A stretch of DNA of 64,000 nt from Actinomycetes bacterium. Lineage in GTDB: Bacteria > Actinomycetota > Acidimicrobiia > Acidimicrobiales > Palsa-688. The stretch's first letter is position 1; each line of letters starts with the position of its first letter. The stretch lies in the NCBI GenBank assembly GCA_021808665.1, contig JAKBBA010000012.1, positions 1-64,000 of the forward strand. The letters run 5' to 3'. The notes beneath the pieces are model-generated. The model saw nothing but the letters and a program-made list of their open reading frames with translations, did no database searches and was not told the origin of the DNA. Shown here one piece after another: positions 53,396-63,025 of the stretch. Position numbers and translations under genes: made by a program.

Positions 53396-54174
53396 TCCCC
53401 GTAGCGCACATCCCATAGGCACAACCCGTGCGGCGGTGCGAGCTGCCCGGCCGCGGAGCGTGAGCGGGCCTTCAAGATGGCAGTCACCTCCCCCGCCTTC
53501 TTCGTCCCTGCGCCGACCTCGACCAGCGTGCCGACGATAGAACGGACCATTTGGTGGCAGAAAGACGACGCCTCGATGTCGAATCGGAGCCTGCCGGCCC
53601 CGATCTCATACCAGCGGGCGTCGGCAACGACCCGCACAAGGGAGGCTGCAGGGTCAGGAGGCCGCCGGCAGAAGGACGCAAAGTCGTGCTCACCGATCAG
53701 GGCGTCTGAAGCGAGCCGCATCGCCGGCAGGTCGAGACGGCGTGCCACATGCCAAGTGGTCCGGGCTACGAACGGGTCCGCAAATGGCGAGTTCAAGATG
53801 TTGTAGCGGTATAGGCGGGCTGTGGCCGAACGCCGAGCGTCGAAGTCGTCGTCGGCGACTGCTACGTCTCGGATGACGATCGATGGGCGCAGCGTCTTGT
53901 TGATCGCTTTGTGGAGCCTGGCGACGTCGACGTCCTCACGCGCGGTGAAGGTCACGACCTGACCCCAAGCGTGCACTCCGGCGTCAGTCCTACCCGCGCA
54001 AGTCAGGTCGACGGTATGGCGGAGGTAGCGCTCCAAGGCTCCGCTCAGCGCGCCGGCCACCGTGACCACACCGGGCTGGGCGGCAAAACCGTGAAAACCA
54101 GAGCCGTCGTAGGCGACGAGCAGCCGAAGACGCTGCGTCGGCAGGGTCGTCACCGCCTCCGGGGCGTTAGGCAC
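53332..54174 (-). CDS. truA: tRNA pseudouridine synthase A
   Basis: A 280-residue enzyme modifying positions 38-40 of tRNA anticodon arms. The catalytic Asp is Asp64 in AGRTDAGVHA; VAYDGSGFHGFAAQPG and SFCHQMVRSIVG follow the family. The family end GLCLWDVRY is followed by about 25 extra residues that overlap the 3' end of ilvA. It closes the rpoA-rplQ-truA end of the ribosomal run. Confidence 0.95.
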   Translation of the reverse strand: MPNAPEAVTTLPTQRLRLLVAYDGSGFHGFAAQPGVVTVAGALSGALERYLRHTVDLTCAGRTDAGVHAWGQVVTFTAREDVDVARLHKAINKTLRPSIVIRDVAVADDDFDARRSATARLYRYNILNSPFADPFVARTTWHVARRLDLPAMRLASDALIGEHDFASFCRRPPDPAASLVRVVADARWYEIGAGRLRFDIEASSFCHQMVRSIVGTLVEVGAGTKKAGEVTAILKARSRSAAGQLAPPHGLCLWDVRYGDQSTSVAWWPAASSAAMTSAW

Positions 54175-54237
54175 AGATTGGTCCGAGAACAGAGTCAGGG
54201 CTACGCCCCCAGTTCCGGCGTTGTAGGACCTAGAAGG

Positions 54238-54618
54238 TCAGACGAACTCGATACGGGCCATGGGAGCGTTGTCACCGTGGCGCGGTCCGAGCTTGAGAAT
54301 CCGGGTGTAGCCACCGGCGCGCTCGGAGTAGCGAGGACCGATCTCCGAGAACAGCTTGTGGGCCATGTCCTTGTCACGTATCAAGGCGACGACTTGGCGC
54401 TGCAGGTGCACCGCCCTATCCTGGTCAGCTGCGGCCTTCTTGGCTTTCGTAACGCACTTCTCTATAACCGGGCGAAGGTACTTGGCTTTCGCTTCAGTTG
54501 TCACGATCGCCTCCGCTGCTATCAGGGAGGCGACCATGTTCCCGATCATCGCCTTTTGGTGCTCAGCGTCTCCGCCGAAACGCCGGCCCTTCTTCGGGCG
54601 CCCTGGGAGCGCTGTCAT
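54238..54618 (-). CDS. rplQ: 50S ribosomal protein L17
   Basis: A 126-residue protein with RRFGGDAEHQKAMIGNMVAS and a C-terminal ILKLGPRHGDNAPMARIEFV ending. Its ATG overlaps the rpoA stop (ATGA). Confidence 0.97.
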   Translation of the reverse strand: MTALPGRPKKGRRFGGDAEHQKAMIGNMVASLIAAEAIVTTEAKAKYLRPVIEKCVTKAKKAAADQDRAVHLQRQVVALIRDKDMAHKLFSEIGPRYSERAGGYTRILKLGPRHGDNAPMARIEFV

Positions 54619-55571
54619 CGCACACCTCCGTCGTGGGGGCTCGGCTGCAAAGCCAACCCCCGTTCGTCGAGCTTAGCCAGGACTTCGTCGAGCGACTTCT
54701 GGCCGAAGTTGGTTATAGCGAGAAGGTCCTCCTCGCTGCGCTGGATGAGCTCGCCCACGGTGTTGATCTGAGCACGCTTCAAGCAGTTACGGGGACGCTC
54801 TGAAAGGTCAAGCTCCTCGATCGGTAGGTCTATATCCGGCGAACCGCCGGTCACCGCCCCAACTTCGCCGAGCTCCAAGCCTCGCGGCTGGTCGCTCATA
54901 TCAGCGATGAGCGACACCAGCGAGCGCAGCGTGTCGCCCGCTGAGGCTAGAGCCTCCCGGGGAGTGATCGACCCGTCGGTGGTTATGTCGAGAACCAGGC
55001 GGTCGTAGTTGGTCGACTGCTCCACCCGTGTCGGCTCGACGCTGAAGGCTGCCACGCGTACCGGGGAAAAGATGGAGTCGATCGGGATGACCCCGATCAC
55101 TGCGGAACGCTTGTTACGCTCCGCTGACACGTAGCCGGTACCGCGCTCGACTGTCACTTCGAAGGCGAGGCGGCCCTTAGCTGCGACGTTAGCTATCACC
55201 AGCTCCGGATTACGGATCTCCACGTCAGCGGTGACCGGGATGTCACCTGCGGTGACTGTCGCAGGCCCGCTCACATCGAGACGTAGCGTAACTGGGTCGT
55301 CACCTTGCACGTCGAGGACCACGTCTTTTAGGTTCAAGACGATCTCGGTGACGTCCTCTTTGACGCCCGGGATCGTAGTGAACTCGTGGAGCGCCTCGTC
55401 GAAGCGGACCTCGGTGATGGCCGCGCCTGGGATCGACGACAGCAGAGTACGCCGGAGGGCGACACCGAGGGTGTGGCCGAAACCCGGCTCGAGCGGGCCG
55501 ACAGCGAAGCTCTGCCGGTTGGCGCGCTCCTCGCCTATAGCCTCGACTGACGGGCGTTGGATGATGAGCAT
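54615..55571 (-). CDS. rpoA: DNA-directed RNA polymerase alpha subunit
   Basis: A 318-residue subunit. N-terminal assembly domain FAVGPLEPGFGHTLGVALRR; C-terminal DNA- and activator-binding domain with NCLKRAQINTVGELIQRSEEDLL and NFGQKSLDEV. Length is normal. Confidence 0.98.
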   Translation of the reverse strand: MLIIQRPSVEAIGEERANRQSFAVGPLEPGFGHTLGVALRRTLLSSIPGAAITEVRFDEALHEFTTIPGVKEDVTEIVLNLKDVVLDVQGDDPVTLRLDVSGPATVTAGDIPVTADVEIRNPELVIANVAAKGRLAFEVTVERGTGYVSAERNKRSAVIGVIPIDSIFSPVRVAAFSVEPTRVEQSTNYDRLVLDITTDGSITPREALASAGDTLRSLVSLIADMSDQPRGLELGEVGAVTGGSPDIDLPIEELDLSERPRNCLKRAQINTVGELIQRSEEDLLAITNFGQKSLDEVLAKLDERGLALQPSPHDGGVR

Positions 55572-55579
55572 GTGACTTC

Positions 55580-56206
55580 CTATTTCGAGTAGAGCTCGAC
55601 GATCAGCGACTCACGAACCGGCACATCGATGTGCTCGCGAAGCGGCTGATCCAAGACGGTGACTTCGTGGCCTTCCCCACCCGTTCCTAGCCACGGTGGG
55701 ACGGAACGGCCCAGGGTGTCCATGTTGTGGCGCACGACGATCATGTCGCGGGACTTGCCCTTTATAGAGACAACGTCACCTTTACGAACACGGTATGACG
55801 GGATCGTGACTCTCTTACCGTTCACGAGTATGTGGCCGTGACGCACGAACTGGCGCGACTGGGCGCGGCTCGACCCCCAGCCTGCTCGGAAAGCCACGTT
55901 GTCGAGACGCAACTCGAGCATCCGGAGCAGGTTCTCTCCAGTGATCCCCTGCTGACGGTTAGCTTCCTCGTAGAGGTTATGGAACTGCTTCTCCAAGATG
56001 CCGTAGATGCGGCGAGCCTTCTGCTTCTCACGTAGCTGGGTCAGGTACTCCGAACCCTGGCGCATACGATCCCGGCCATGCTCACCCGGCGGGTAGGGTC
56101 GCCGCTCGATTGGACATTTCATCGTGTCGCACTTGGGGCCTTTGAGGTACAGCTTCATCTTCTCGCGCCGACACAGCCGGCACCCTGGTCCTATATAACG
56201 GGCCAT
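55580..56206 (-). CDS. rpsD: 30S ribosomal protein S4 (zinc-binding form)
   Basis: A 208-residue 16S rRNA-nucleating protein. ATG 56206 gives the standard MARYIGPGCRLCRREK start, with four cysteines (CRLC, then CDTMKC) forming a zinc site. An upstream in-frame extension is not credible. The S4 RNA-binding fold and RQFVRHGHILVNGKRV follow. Confidence 0.97.
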   Translation of the reverse strand: MARYIGPGCRLCRREKMKLYLKGPKCDTMKCPIERRPYPPGEHGRDRMRQGSEYLTQLREKQKARRIYGILEKQFHNLYEEANRQQGITGENLLRMLELRLDNVAFRAGWGSSRAQSRQFVRHGHILVNGKRVTIPSYRVRKGDVVSIKGKSRDMIVVRHNMDTLGRSVPPWLGTGGEGHEVTVLDQPLREHIDVPVRESLIVELYSK

Positions 56207-56208
56207 CC

Positions 56209-56607
56209 CTACACCCTCCGCCGCTTCTTCGGCCGGCAACCGTTGTGAGGAACCGGCGTGACGTCTTTGATCCCGGCGACTTCGATGCCGGCCGTCATGA
56301 TCGAGCGTATAGCGGTCTCACGTCCCGATCCTGGGCCTTTGACGAGGACTTCCACCTTCTTCACTCCGTGCTCCATCGCCCGCTTGGCGCACGCTTCGGC
56401 CGCCATCTGAGCAGCGAACGGCGTGGACTTGCGCGAACCCTTGAAACCAACGTTCCCTGCAGAGGCCCACGCTAAGACGTTGCCCTCTGGGTCGCTTATG
56501 GACACGATCGTGTTGTTGAATGAGCTTTTTATGTGAGCGACCCCGTAGGTGACGTTCTTGCGCTCCCGGCGGCGAGGACGCCGCCCACCCGGCTTTGGCT
56601 TGGCCAT
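56209..56607 (-). CDS. rpsK: 30S ribosomal protein S11
   Basis: A 132-residue platform protein. [19 protein letters not shown] and the C-terminal [17 protein letters not shown] are characteristic. It lies between rpsM and rpsD. Confidence 0.98.
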   Translation of the reverse strand: MAKPKPGGRRPRRRERKNVTYGVAHIKSSFNNTIVSISDPEGNVLAWASAGNVGFKGSRKSTPFAAQMAAEACAKRAMEHGVKKVEVLVKGPGSGRETAIRSIMTAGIEVAGIKDVTPVPHNGCRPKKRRRV

Positions 56608-56620
56608 CAGTTACGAACCA

Positions 56621-57001
56621 TCAGTGCTTGCGTACCTTCTTCTTTCCGGCGACTGTCTTCTTCGGACCCTTGCGGGTGCGGGCGTTGGTGTGGGTTCGCT
56701 GCCCGTGGACAGGAAGGCCACGGCGGTGCCTGATCCCCTGGTAGGAACCGATCTCCATCTTGCGCTTGATGTCCTGCGAGATGTCACGGCGCAGGTCACC
56801 TTCGACTTTCAGGTTGGTGTCGATCCACGTGCGCAGGCGGGCGACCTCCTCGTCTGTGAGGTCACGGACCCGTGTGGCTGGGTCTATTCCGGTACCTTCG
56901 CAGACCGTTGTAGCGGTCGTGTCGCCGATACCGAAGATGTAGGTGAGGGATGTCGCGAGACGCTTCTCGCGTGGGATGTCGACTCCTGCTATGCGGGCCA
57001 T
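56621..57001 (-). CDS. rpsM: 30S ribosomal protein S13
   Basis: A 126-residue head protein: [14 protein letters not shown], the helix-turn region IFGIGDTTA, and [19 protein letters not shown]. Four bases separate it from rpmJ. Confidence 0.98.
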   Translation of the reverse strand: MARIAGVDIPREKRLATSLTYIFGIGDTTATTVCEGTGIDPATRVRDLTDEEVARLRTWIDTNLKVEGDLRRDISQDIKRKMEIGSYQGIRHRRGLPVHGQRTHTNARTRKGPKKTVAGKKKVRKH

Positions 57002-57005
57002 CAGT

Positions 57006-57119
57006 TCAGCCCTGCCTCTGCTTGTGACGAGGGTTGGTGCAGATAACCATCACGCGGCCGTGCCGCCTGATGACCTTGCAGTGCTCGCATATTGCTTTCA
57101 CACTTGGACGTACTTTCAC
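57006..57119 (-). CDS. rpmJ: 50S ribosomal protein L36 (zinc form)
   Basis: GTG 57119 to TGA 57006 encodes 37 residues beginning [14 protein letters not shown] and ending RHKQRQG. Cys11, Cys14, Cys27 and the late His form the zinc ribbon, so this is the zinc-requiring (C+) form. The gene is short but unmistakable and starts the alpha part of the cluster. Confidence 0.97.
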   Translation of the reverse strand: MKVRPSVKAICEHCKVIRRHGRVMVICTNPRHKQRQG

Positions 57120-57201
57120 CGTGGCTCCATCGAATAGGGGCATGGCCGCGCGTGGGCGCGCATGGCCGGACGAGTATTCTACTACGTTAGCGCACCGGGG
57201 T

Positions 57202-57912
57202 CTAGACGGCTCCCCGTTTGCGCCTGTCGATCTCGGTGACGATCCTTTCCGTCACCTCGTCGAGAGGACCCGTCCCGCCGATCGTCGCTAGGAGGGACCG
57301 CTGCGAATACCAAGAGACAAGCGGGGCGGTCTCACGTTCGTAGAGTTCGAGGCGCCGCTGTATGGCAGCCTCAGTATCGTCGTCGCGCTGCACAACGTCC
57401 CCGCCGCACACGTCGCATATCCCAGGAACCTTTGGGGGGTTGTCAGGGACGCTGTAGTTGGCACCGCAAGAGGAGCACACCCGCCTTGACGCCAGACGGG
57501 TGAGGACCGCAGCGGTGGGGACGTCCAAGTTGATGACCAGGTCGAGCTTCAAAGGGTCCAGGATCGCCTCCAACGCCTCGGCTTGGCCTACGGTCCTCGG
57601 AAACCCGTCGAGGACGAAGCCCCGGTGCGACGCATCGGGGTGCGTTAGGCGCTCCTTGACCACACCTATGACGACCTCGTCTGGGACGAGCTCTCCAGCG
57701 TCGAGGTACCGCTTAGCTATGATCCCGAACTCCGACCCGGAGCGGATCGCAGCCCTGAAAGTGTCGCCTGTAGCGATGTGAGGTACCACATAGTGTCGAG
57801 ACAGGCGGATCGCCTGCGTCCCTTTGCCAGCACCCTGCTTGCCGAGGATCACCAACCTCGCTCCCGGGGACACGGAGGGCGCCGTGGCCTCCCCGGTCAG
57901 GTCGGAGGGCAT
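57202..57912 (-). CDS. adk: Adenylate kinase
   Basis: A 236-residue kinase balancing AMP, ADP and ATP. P-loop [12 protein letters not shown]-binding [10 protein letters not shown] and DGFPRT, and a LID zinc ribbon (CSSC and CDVC). A 15-residue N-terminal lead precedes the usual start. map and infA, which commonly follow adk in actinobacteria, are absent; the 82-bp gap 57120-57201 before rpmJ holds a TAGAAT -10-like box but no gene. Confidence 0.96.
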   Translation of the reverse strand: MPSDLTGEATAPSVSPGARLVILGKQGAGKGTQAIRLSRHYVVPHIATGDTFRAAIRSGSEFGIIAKRYLDAGELVPDEVVIGVVKERLTHPDASHRGFVLDGFPRTVGQAEALEAILDPLKLDLVINLDVPTAAVLTRLASRRVCSSCGANYSVPDNPPKVPGICDVCGGDVVQRDDDTEAAIQRRLELYERETAPLVSWYSQRSLLATIGGTGPLDEVTERIVTEIDRRKRGAV

Positions 57913-57916
57913 GGCA

Positions 57917-59242
57917 CTAGCTGAGGAACCCTTCGTAGTTGCGAAGCATCAGCTGGCTGTCGACCTGCTTCATGGTCTCGAGGGCCACCCCGACGGCGAT
58001 GAGCAGGCTCGTGCCTGCGAACGGGTAGTTCTGGATATTCCACACGGCGAGCATGATCGACGGTATGAGCGCTACCGCCGCGAGCCACAAAGCGCCGGGC
58101 AGGGTGATCCGGCTCAGGATCTGCTGCAGGTGCCGCTCTGTGTGCGGACCCGGACGTATACCGGGAATGTAACCGCCCTGCTTGCGGATGATGTCAGCCT
58201 GCTGCGCAGGGTCGAAAGTGACCGCGGCGTAGAAGTAGGCGAACAAAAGGATCATCACCCCGTACAAGACGATGTAGACGAGGTTGTTGGGCTGGGCGAG
58301 GTTAGTGGAGATCCAATCCTGGACGCTCTTCCAGAACCCATGGCTCGGCAGGACGTTAGAAATAAGGATCGGAAAGTAAAGCACCGAACTGGCGAAGATG
58401 ATCGGAACAACTCCGCCAGTGTTGACCTTCATCGGAATGTAGGTGCTCTGGCCCCCGTACATTCGCCGGCCAACGACGCGCTTCGCAAAGGTCACCGGGA
58501 TACGTCTCTGTCCCTGCTCGACGAACACTATCGCCACCAGAAGGATCAGCGACAGGGCGACAACGACGCCAAACTTGAACCAGCCCGCCTCAGCCTCGAT
58601 CGCAGCACCGCCTGCGGGCATCGTGGCGACGACGTTCGCGAAGATCAGGACCGACATGCCCTGGCCGACGCCCCGCTGGGTGATCAGCTCGGCAAGCCAC
58701 ATCACCACCACCGTCCCGGCTGTCATGGTCAGGACCAAAAGCAGAACTCTGGGTATCGTGAAATTGGGAATGAGGTCGACGTTCAAGCCCGACCCGTTAC
58801 CGAGAAGGCCCCCACCTCCGTTGTGGAACACGTAGGCGAGACCGGTCGACTGCATGATCGCCAAGGCGATAGTCAGGTAACGAGTGACTTGGGTGAGCTT
58901 CTTCTGACCGACTGCGCCCTCGTCACGCCACTGCTCGAACTTGGGAATGACCACGACCATCAACTGGATGATGATCGACGCCGTGATGTAGGGCATGATT
59001 CCCAATCCGAACACAGCCATCTTGGTCAATGCCCCACCGGAGAACAACGCCAAGAAGCCGACTACCCCGGCGTGGCTCGAAGCGGCCTCAAGGGACTGCA
59101 CTTGGCTCCACTGGATGCCGGGACACGGGATGTTCGCGCCGAAAGCGTACACAGCGATGACGAACACGGTGAAGACAACCTTGTTCCGCAGGTCCGGAAC
59201 CCTGAACATGTTTGCCAGGTTGCTGAACGTGCCTCGCATCAA
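57917..59242 (-). CDS. secY: Protein translocase subunit SecY
   Basis: The 441-residue ten-helix channel of the Sec translocon. FRVPDLRNKVVFTVFVIAVY begins the protein; the plug, PGIQW and the cytosolic KQGGYIPGIRPG loop are recognisable. GGGAGG lies upstream of the ATG at 59242, directly next to a 21-bp palindrome. Confidence 0.97.
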   Translation of the reverse strand: MMRGTFSNLANMFRVPDLRNKVVFTVFVIAVYAFGANIPCPGIQWSQVQSLEAASSHAGVVGFLALFSGGALTKMAVFGLGIMPYITASIIIQLMVVVIPKFEQWRDEGAVGQKKLTQVTRYLTIALAIMQSTGLAYVFHNGGGGLLGNGSGLNVDLIPNFTIPRVLLLVLTMTAGTVVVMWLAELITQRGVGQGMSVLIFANVVATMPAGGAAIEAEAGWFKFGVVVALSLILLVAIVFVEQGQRRIPVTFAKRVVGRRMYGGQSTYIPMKVNTGGVVPIIFASSVLYFPILISNVLPSHGFWKSVQDWISTNLAQPNNLVYIVLYGVMILLFAYFYAAVTFDPAQQADIIRKQGGYIPGIRPGPHTERHLQQILSRITLPGALWLAAVALIPSIMLAVWNIQNYPFAGTSLLIAVGVALETMKQVDSQLMLRNYEGFLS

Positions 59243-59250
59243 GTCCTCCC

Positions 59251-59271
59251 TTCCCGGGGCCGCCCCGGGAA
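59251..59271 (-). promoter_or_regulatory. Perfect 21-bp palindrome next to the secY ribosome site
   Basis: TTCCCGGGGC and GCCCCGGGAA flank one base. In the secY mRNA leader this forms a very stable hairpin that ends 8 bases before the start codon, overlapping the region of the GGGAGG site. It may tune or attenuate expression between rplO and secY. The rest of the 87-bp gap shows nothing. Confidence 0.5.
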
Positions 59272-59329
59272 CGGATCTAGGGTAGCTCGCGCCGAGCGGC
59301 TTGGGCCATCGATCACCACGAGCGAAGGA

Positions 59330-59818
59330 TCAGCGGTTTGTGAGCGCGTTACCTCGCGCCGGTGGCCGCCCATGCCCGAACGGAGGTGGGATTACCTCGA
59401 CGCTGCCACCGGCCGCCTCGATGGCGGCCTTGGCGGACTGGGAGAAGGCATGCGCGGACACGCGCAGCGGACGTGTCAGCTCACCTCGACCGAGCACTTT
59501 GATCAGACCGTGCTTGTGAACCATTCCCCGTTCGCGCAGCGTATCGGGACTCACCAAGTCACCTTCGAACGACTCCAAAGTGTCGAGGTTGATGGCGTTG
59601 TAGCTGACCCTGAAAGGGTTCTTGAAGCCCTTCAGCTTGGGGATTCGCTGGGTCAGTGGGAGCTGGCCACCCTCGAAGCCCGGCTTCACCTGGCCGCGCG
59701 CGCCCTGACCTTTCGTACCCCGGCCGGCGGTCTTACCGCCCTTACCGGCGATACCGCGCCCCACCCGACGCCGTTGCCGACTCGACCCAGCAGCCGGCTT
59801 CAGATCGTGAACTTGCAT
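59330..59818 (-). CDS. rplO: 50S ribosomal protein L15
   Basis: A 162-residue protein with MQVHDLKPAAGS, RRVGRGIAGKGGKTAGRGTK (Gly/Arg-rich rRNA contact) and FEGGQLPLTQRIPKLKGF. ATG overlaps the rpmD stop as TGATG. Confidence 0.97.
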   Translation of the reverse strand: MQVHDLKPAAGSSRQRRRVGRGIAGKGGKTAGRGTKGQGARGQVKPGFEGGQLPLTQRIPKLKGFKNPFRVSYNAINLDTLESFEGDLVSPDTLRERGMVHKHGLIKVLGRGELTRPLRVSAHAFSQSAKAAIEAAGGSVEVIPPPFGHGRPPARGNALTNR

Positions 59819-60006
59819 CAGGATTCCTTCCCTTCGACAACTTTGATCAGGTGAGGGACCCTGGCGATCATCCCGCGTACGTCAGGTCGGTCGTCGAGGG
59901 TGTTCGATGTTCCGATCCCGTGAAGCCCAAGCGCACGCAGGGTGCCGCGGTGCTTGGGCTTAGTCCCGATCGAGGACTTGATCTGAGTCACTTCGAGCTT
60001 CGGCAC
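59818..60006 (-). CDS. rpmD: 50S ribosomal protein L30
   Basis: A 62-residue protein: LEVTQIKSSIGTKPKHRGTL and a GLHGIGTSNTLDDRPDVRGM core. Position between rpsE and rplO is standard. Confidence 0.96.
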   Translation of the reverse strand: MPKLEVTQIKSSIGTKPKHRGTLRALGLHGIGTSNTLDDRPDVRGMIARVPHLIKVVEGKES

Positions 60007-60009
60007 GGG

Positions 60010-60558
60010 CTACGCCACCTCCTGAGGCACGAAAGGACCTTTCTTGGTCTCTTGGTACGCCCTCCAAAGTCCGCCGGGGACGATCTCCTCGGCCGACAGG
60101 CCTCGAAGGGCCGCTATCTCGTCGGGCCGCTTGAGAGCTTTGAGACCGGCGACTGTCGCCTGGGCGACGTTGATGCTGTTGGACGACCCGAGCGACTTCG
60201 CCAGAATGTCGTGGATGCCTGCCATCTCCAGGATCGCCCTCGCCGCACCACCCGCTATAACCCCGGTACCGGGGGCTGCAGGCTTGAGCAGAACCCTGCC
60301 AGCGCCAGCTTCCCCCAGGACGGGGTGAGTGATGGTCGAGCCGGCGAGCGGGACGGTGAAAAGGTTCTTCTTGGCCTCTTCGATACCTTTTTGGACCGCC
60401 AGGCCTGCCTCCTTGGCCTTGCCGTAGCCGAGGCCGACACTGCCCCGGCCGTCGCCTATCACCATGAGTGCCGCAAAGGAGAAGCGACGCCCACCCTTTA
60501 CGACCTTTGCGACACGGTTGACCTTGATCGTACGGTCTTCGTATACCTGCTCAGCCAT
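60010..60558 (-). CDS. rpsE: 30S ribosomal protein S5
   Basis: A 182-residue accuracy-related protein: [40 protein letters not shown] and [18 protein letters not shown]. Confidence 0.97.
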   Translation of the reverse strand: MAEQVYEDRTIKVNRVAKVVKGGRRFSFAALMVIGDGRGSVGLGYGKAKEAGLAVQKGIEEAKKNLFTVPLAGSTITHPVLGEAGAGRVLLKPAAPGTGVIAGGAARAILEMAGIHDILAKSLGSSNSINVAQATVAGLKALKRPDEIAALRGLSAEEIVPGGLWRAYQETKKGPFVPQEVA

Positions 60559-60564
60559 CGTGTC

Positions 60565-60933
60565 TCAGAACTCCAGTCCGGCCTCGCGGGCCGCGTCTGC
60601 TAAAGCGGCCACCCGGCCATGATATTGAAAACCTCCCCGGTCGAAGACGACCTGGGTGACTCCAGCGGCCTTCGCTCGTTCGGCAACCAGACGACCCACG
60701 CTGGTCGCGCCGGACTGGTTGGAGGTACCCCCGGCGGCCCGCAAGGAAGCCTCGACCGTCGACGCTGCAGCCAGTGTCCTGCCGGCGCGGTCGTCGATCA
60801 CCTGAGCCGATATGTGCTTGTTCGACCTGAACACGGCCAAGCGAGGGCGTTCCGCAGTCCCAGCAACCTTCTTGCGGACACGGAAGTGTCGCCGAGACCT
60901 GGCAAGTTGCTTGTCTTTCGTGGAGTAGCTCAT
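60565..60933 (-). CDS. rplR: 50S ribosomal protein L18
   Basis: A 122-residue 5S rRNA-binding protein: [35 protein letters not shown] and the ending [20 protein letters not shown]. Confidence 0.97.
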   Translation of the reverse strand: MSYSTKDKQLARSRRHFRVRKKVAGTAERPRLAVFRSNKHISAQVIDDRAGRTLAAASTVEASLRAAGGTSNQSGATSVGRLVAERAKAAGVTQVVFDRGGFQYHGRVAALADAAREAGLEF

Positions 60934-61473
60934 CTATTTGGCTGCCTTCCCGGCTTTCCTCAGGACCCGCTCACCTTCGTAGCGGACCCCTTTGCCCTTG
61001 TAGGGCTCGGGCTTGCGGATCTTACGGATGTTCGCTGCAACTTGGCCTACGAGCTCCTTGTCTATCCCCTTAACCGAGATCCTCGTCGGCTGGGGAACCT
61101 CGAAAGTAATACCCGCCGGAGCGTCGACGATAACCGGATGGCTGAAGCCAAGGGCCAGTTCGATCTGTTCGGGGCTCTTAGGTATCGCCCTGTAGCCGAC
61201 GCCGACAATGTCGAGGTTCTTGGCGTAACCGGCGGTCACTCCGGTCACCATGTTCGACACGAGGCTGCGAGTAAGGCCGTGGAGAGCCCGGTTTTGCCGT
61301 TCGTCGTTTGGCCGTTCGACGAGAAGAGTCGACCCTTCCTGGCGCAGTGTTATCTCGCCCGGAATGTGACGGGTGAGGGCCCCGTTGGGCCCTTTTACGG
61401 TCACCGTGCGTGCTTCGAGGCTTACCTCGACCCCGGGTGGTATGGATATTGGGGAGCGTCCTATACGCGACAT
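60934..61473 (-). CDS. rplF: 50S ribosomal protein L6
   Basis: A 179-residue protein: [30 protein letters not shown] and the C-terminal [13 protein letters not shown] signature. Confidence 0.97.
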   Translation of the reverse strand: MSRIGRSPISIPPGVEVSLEARTVTVKGPNGALTRHIPGEITLRQEGSTLLVERPNDERQNRALHGLTRSLVSNMVTGVTAGYAKNLDIVGVGYRAIPKSPEQIELALGFSHPVIVDAPAGITFEVPQPTRISVKGIDKELVGQVAANIRKIRKPEPYKGKGVRYEGERVLRKAGKAAK

Positions 61474-61497
61474 CGAATCCTTTTTTCTTTCGTTGCG

Positions 61498-61902
61498 CTA
61501 CCAGACGTAGCAGAGGATCTCGCCGCCTACTCGGCGCTTGCGCGCTTCGCGGTCGGTCATGAGACCCTGGCTGGTGGACAGGACGGCGACGCCGAGACCC
61601 CCGAGAACTCTCGGGAGCTTGTCGGCCGCCGTATAGACCCGCAGTCCAGGTTTGGAGACCCTACGGACCCCGGAAATGGTCCTGCGACGGTCTTTCGTGT
61701 ATTTCATGTCGATCTCGAGAATCTTCCCCGGTCTGTCGACCGCATCCGAAACCCTAAAACCCTCTACGTAGCCCTCTTTGACGAGAACCGCTGCGAGGGA
61801 CTCCTTCAGCTTCGACGAGGGCATACGCACCGTGTCGTGCATCGCAACGTTCGCGTTGCGGATGCGGGTCAACATGTCCGCTATCGGATCTGTCATCGTC
61901 AT
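61498..61902 (-). CDS. rpsH: 30S ribosomal protein S8
   Basis: A 134-residue protein: [20 protein letters not shown] and the C-terminal [20 protein letters not shown]. Confidence 0.97.
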   Translation of the reverse strand: MTMTDPIADMLTRIRNANVAMHDTVRMPSSKLKESLAAVLVKEGYVEGFRVSDAVDRPGKILEIDMKYTKDRRRTISGVRRVSKPGLRVYTAADKLPRVLGGLGVAVLSTSQGLMTDREARKRRVGGEILCYVW

Positions 61903-61915
61903 CGGCGCGGTCCTT

Positions 61916-62101
61916 TCACCAGCTCGCCTTTGTCACGCCGGGGACCTCACCGGCGTGTACCAGTTCGCGCAGGCAAATGCGGCACATGCCGAACTTTCGA
62001 AACACCGAGTGCGGACGTCCGCACCGCCTGCAACGGGTGTACCCACGAACCTTGAACTTCGGCTTGCGCTGGCTTTTCACGATTAGCGCCTTCTTGGCCA
62101 T
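61916..62101 (-). CDS. rpsN: 30S ribosomal protein S14 type Z
   Basis: A 61-residue protein with two CxxC pairs (CRRC and CRIC), the short zinc-binding form: [20 protein letters not shown]. It lies between rplE and rpsH. Confidence 0.97.
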   Translation of the reverse strand: MAKKALIVKSQRKPKFKVRGYTRCRRCGRPHSVFRKFGMCRICLRELVHAGEVPGVTKASW

Positions 62102-62117
62102 CTTCTACTCGCCCTGT

Positions 62118-62705
62118 CTAGTCGTTGCCATCTCGGCGGAACGGGAACCCGAAGGCGTCAAGCAGAGCTCGGCCCTCGGCATTGCTTCGAGCGGTGGTCA
62201 CGATCGTGATATCCATACCGCGGGGAGCGTCGATCTTGTCGTAGTCGATCTCGGGGAAGATCAGTTGCTCGGTCACTCCGAAGGTGTAGTTCCCCCGACC
62301 GTCGAATCCCTTTGTCGGCAGACCACGGAAGTCGCGAATCCTTGGAATCGCAAGGCTGATAAGGCGATCCAGGAACTCCCACATGCGATCGCCGCGCAGA
62401 GTTACCTTCGCCCCGATCGAGTTACCCTCACGAAGCTTGAAGCCAGCCACCGACTTCTTCGCCTTGGTGACCATCGGCTTCTGACCAGATATTGCGGTCA
62501 GGTCGCGGACCGCCCCCTCAAGCAGCGACTGCTGCTGGGTGGCCCGACCGACTCCCATGTTGATGACGACCTTTTCTAGGCGAGGGACCATCATCGGGTT
62601 TGGGAGACCCAACTTGTCCTTGAGCTCACCCTTGATCGTCTCGTTATAGCGGGCTTTTAGGCGCGGGGCGCCCTGCTGGCCAGCGCTGGTAGCTGCGGCT
62701 GACAT
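62118..62705 (-). CDS. rplE: 50S ribosomal protein L5
   Basis: A 195-residue 5S rRNA-binding protein: [33 protein letters not shown] and the C-terminal [22 protein letters not shown] 62705 overlaps the rplX stop as TGATG and is followed by an Ala/Ser-rich lead; a longer frame is not favoured. Confidence 0.96.
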   Translation of the reverse strand: MSAAATSAGQQGAPRLKARYNETIKGELKDKLGLPNPMMVPRLEKVVINMGVGRATQQQSLLEGAVRDLTAISGQKPMVTKAKKSVAGFKLREGNSIGAKVTLRGDRMWEFLDRLISLAIPRIRDFRGLPTKGFDGRGNYTFGVTEQLIFPEIDYDKIDAPRGMDITIVTTARSNAEGRALLDAFGFPFRRDGND

Positions 62706-63022
62706 CACAGCTCCCTCCCGCACTTGCGGCATATTCGCACCTTGGAACGCCTGTCCCCTTCGGTCTTGTAGGCGAAACCTACCCGGACGGCACCATCTTT
62801 AGGACAAACGAGTGCAACAGAGGCGGCCCGGATAGGCATGTCCTTGTCGATGATCCCACCTTGTACCCGCGCCTGAGTCTGGCGTTGATGCTTCTTGGCA
62901 ACGTTGACTCCTTCGACGATCACCTTGTCGCCCTTGGGTAGGACCCGCATGACGGTCCCTCTCTTGGTCCGCTCCTTGCCGGAGAGAACTTCGACCTCGT
63001 CACCCTTTCTCAACCTGGCCAT
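62705..63022 (-). CDS. rplX: 50S ribosomal protein L24
   Basis: A 105-residue protein: [20 protein letters not shown] (KOW motif), VNVAKKHQ. The C-terminal zinc ribbon common in bacterial L24 is half lost: the first pair reads CPKDG rather than CPKCG, while the second pair CRKC is kept. Confidence 0.96.
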   Translation of the reverse strand: MARLRKGDEVEVLSGKERTKRGTVMRVLPKGDKVIVEGVNVAKKHQRQTQARVQGGIIDKDMPIRAASVALVCPKDGAVRVGFAYKTEGDRRSKVRICRKCGREL

Positions 63023-63025
63023 GTC

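Noticed and set aside
57824..59854. 676-codon rightward frame opposite adk, secY and rplO
   Set aside because: Spans three certain genes on the other strand and has an Asp/His-rich composition typical of antisense frames.
60619..62055. 478-codon rightward frame opposite rplR, rplF and rpsH
   Set aside because: Antisense to certain ribosomal genes; no motif.
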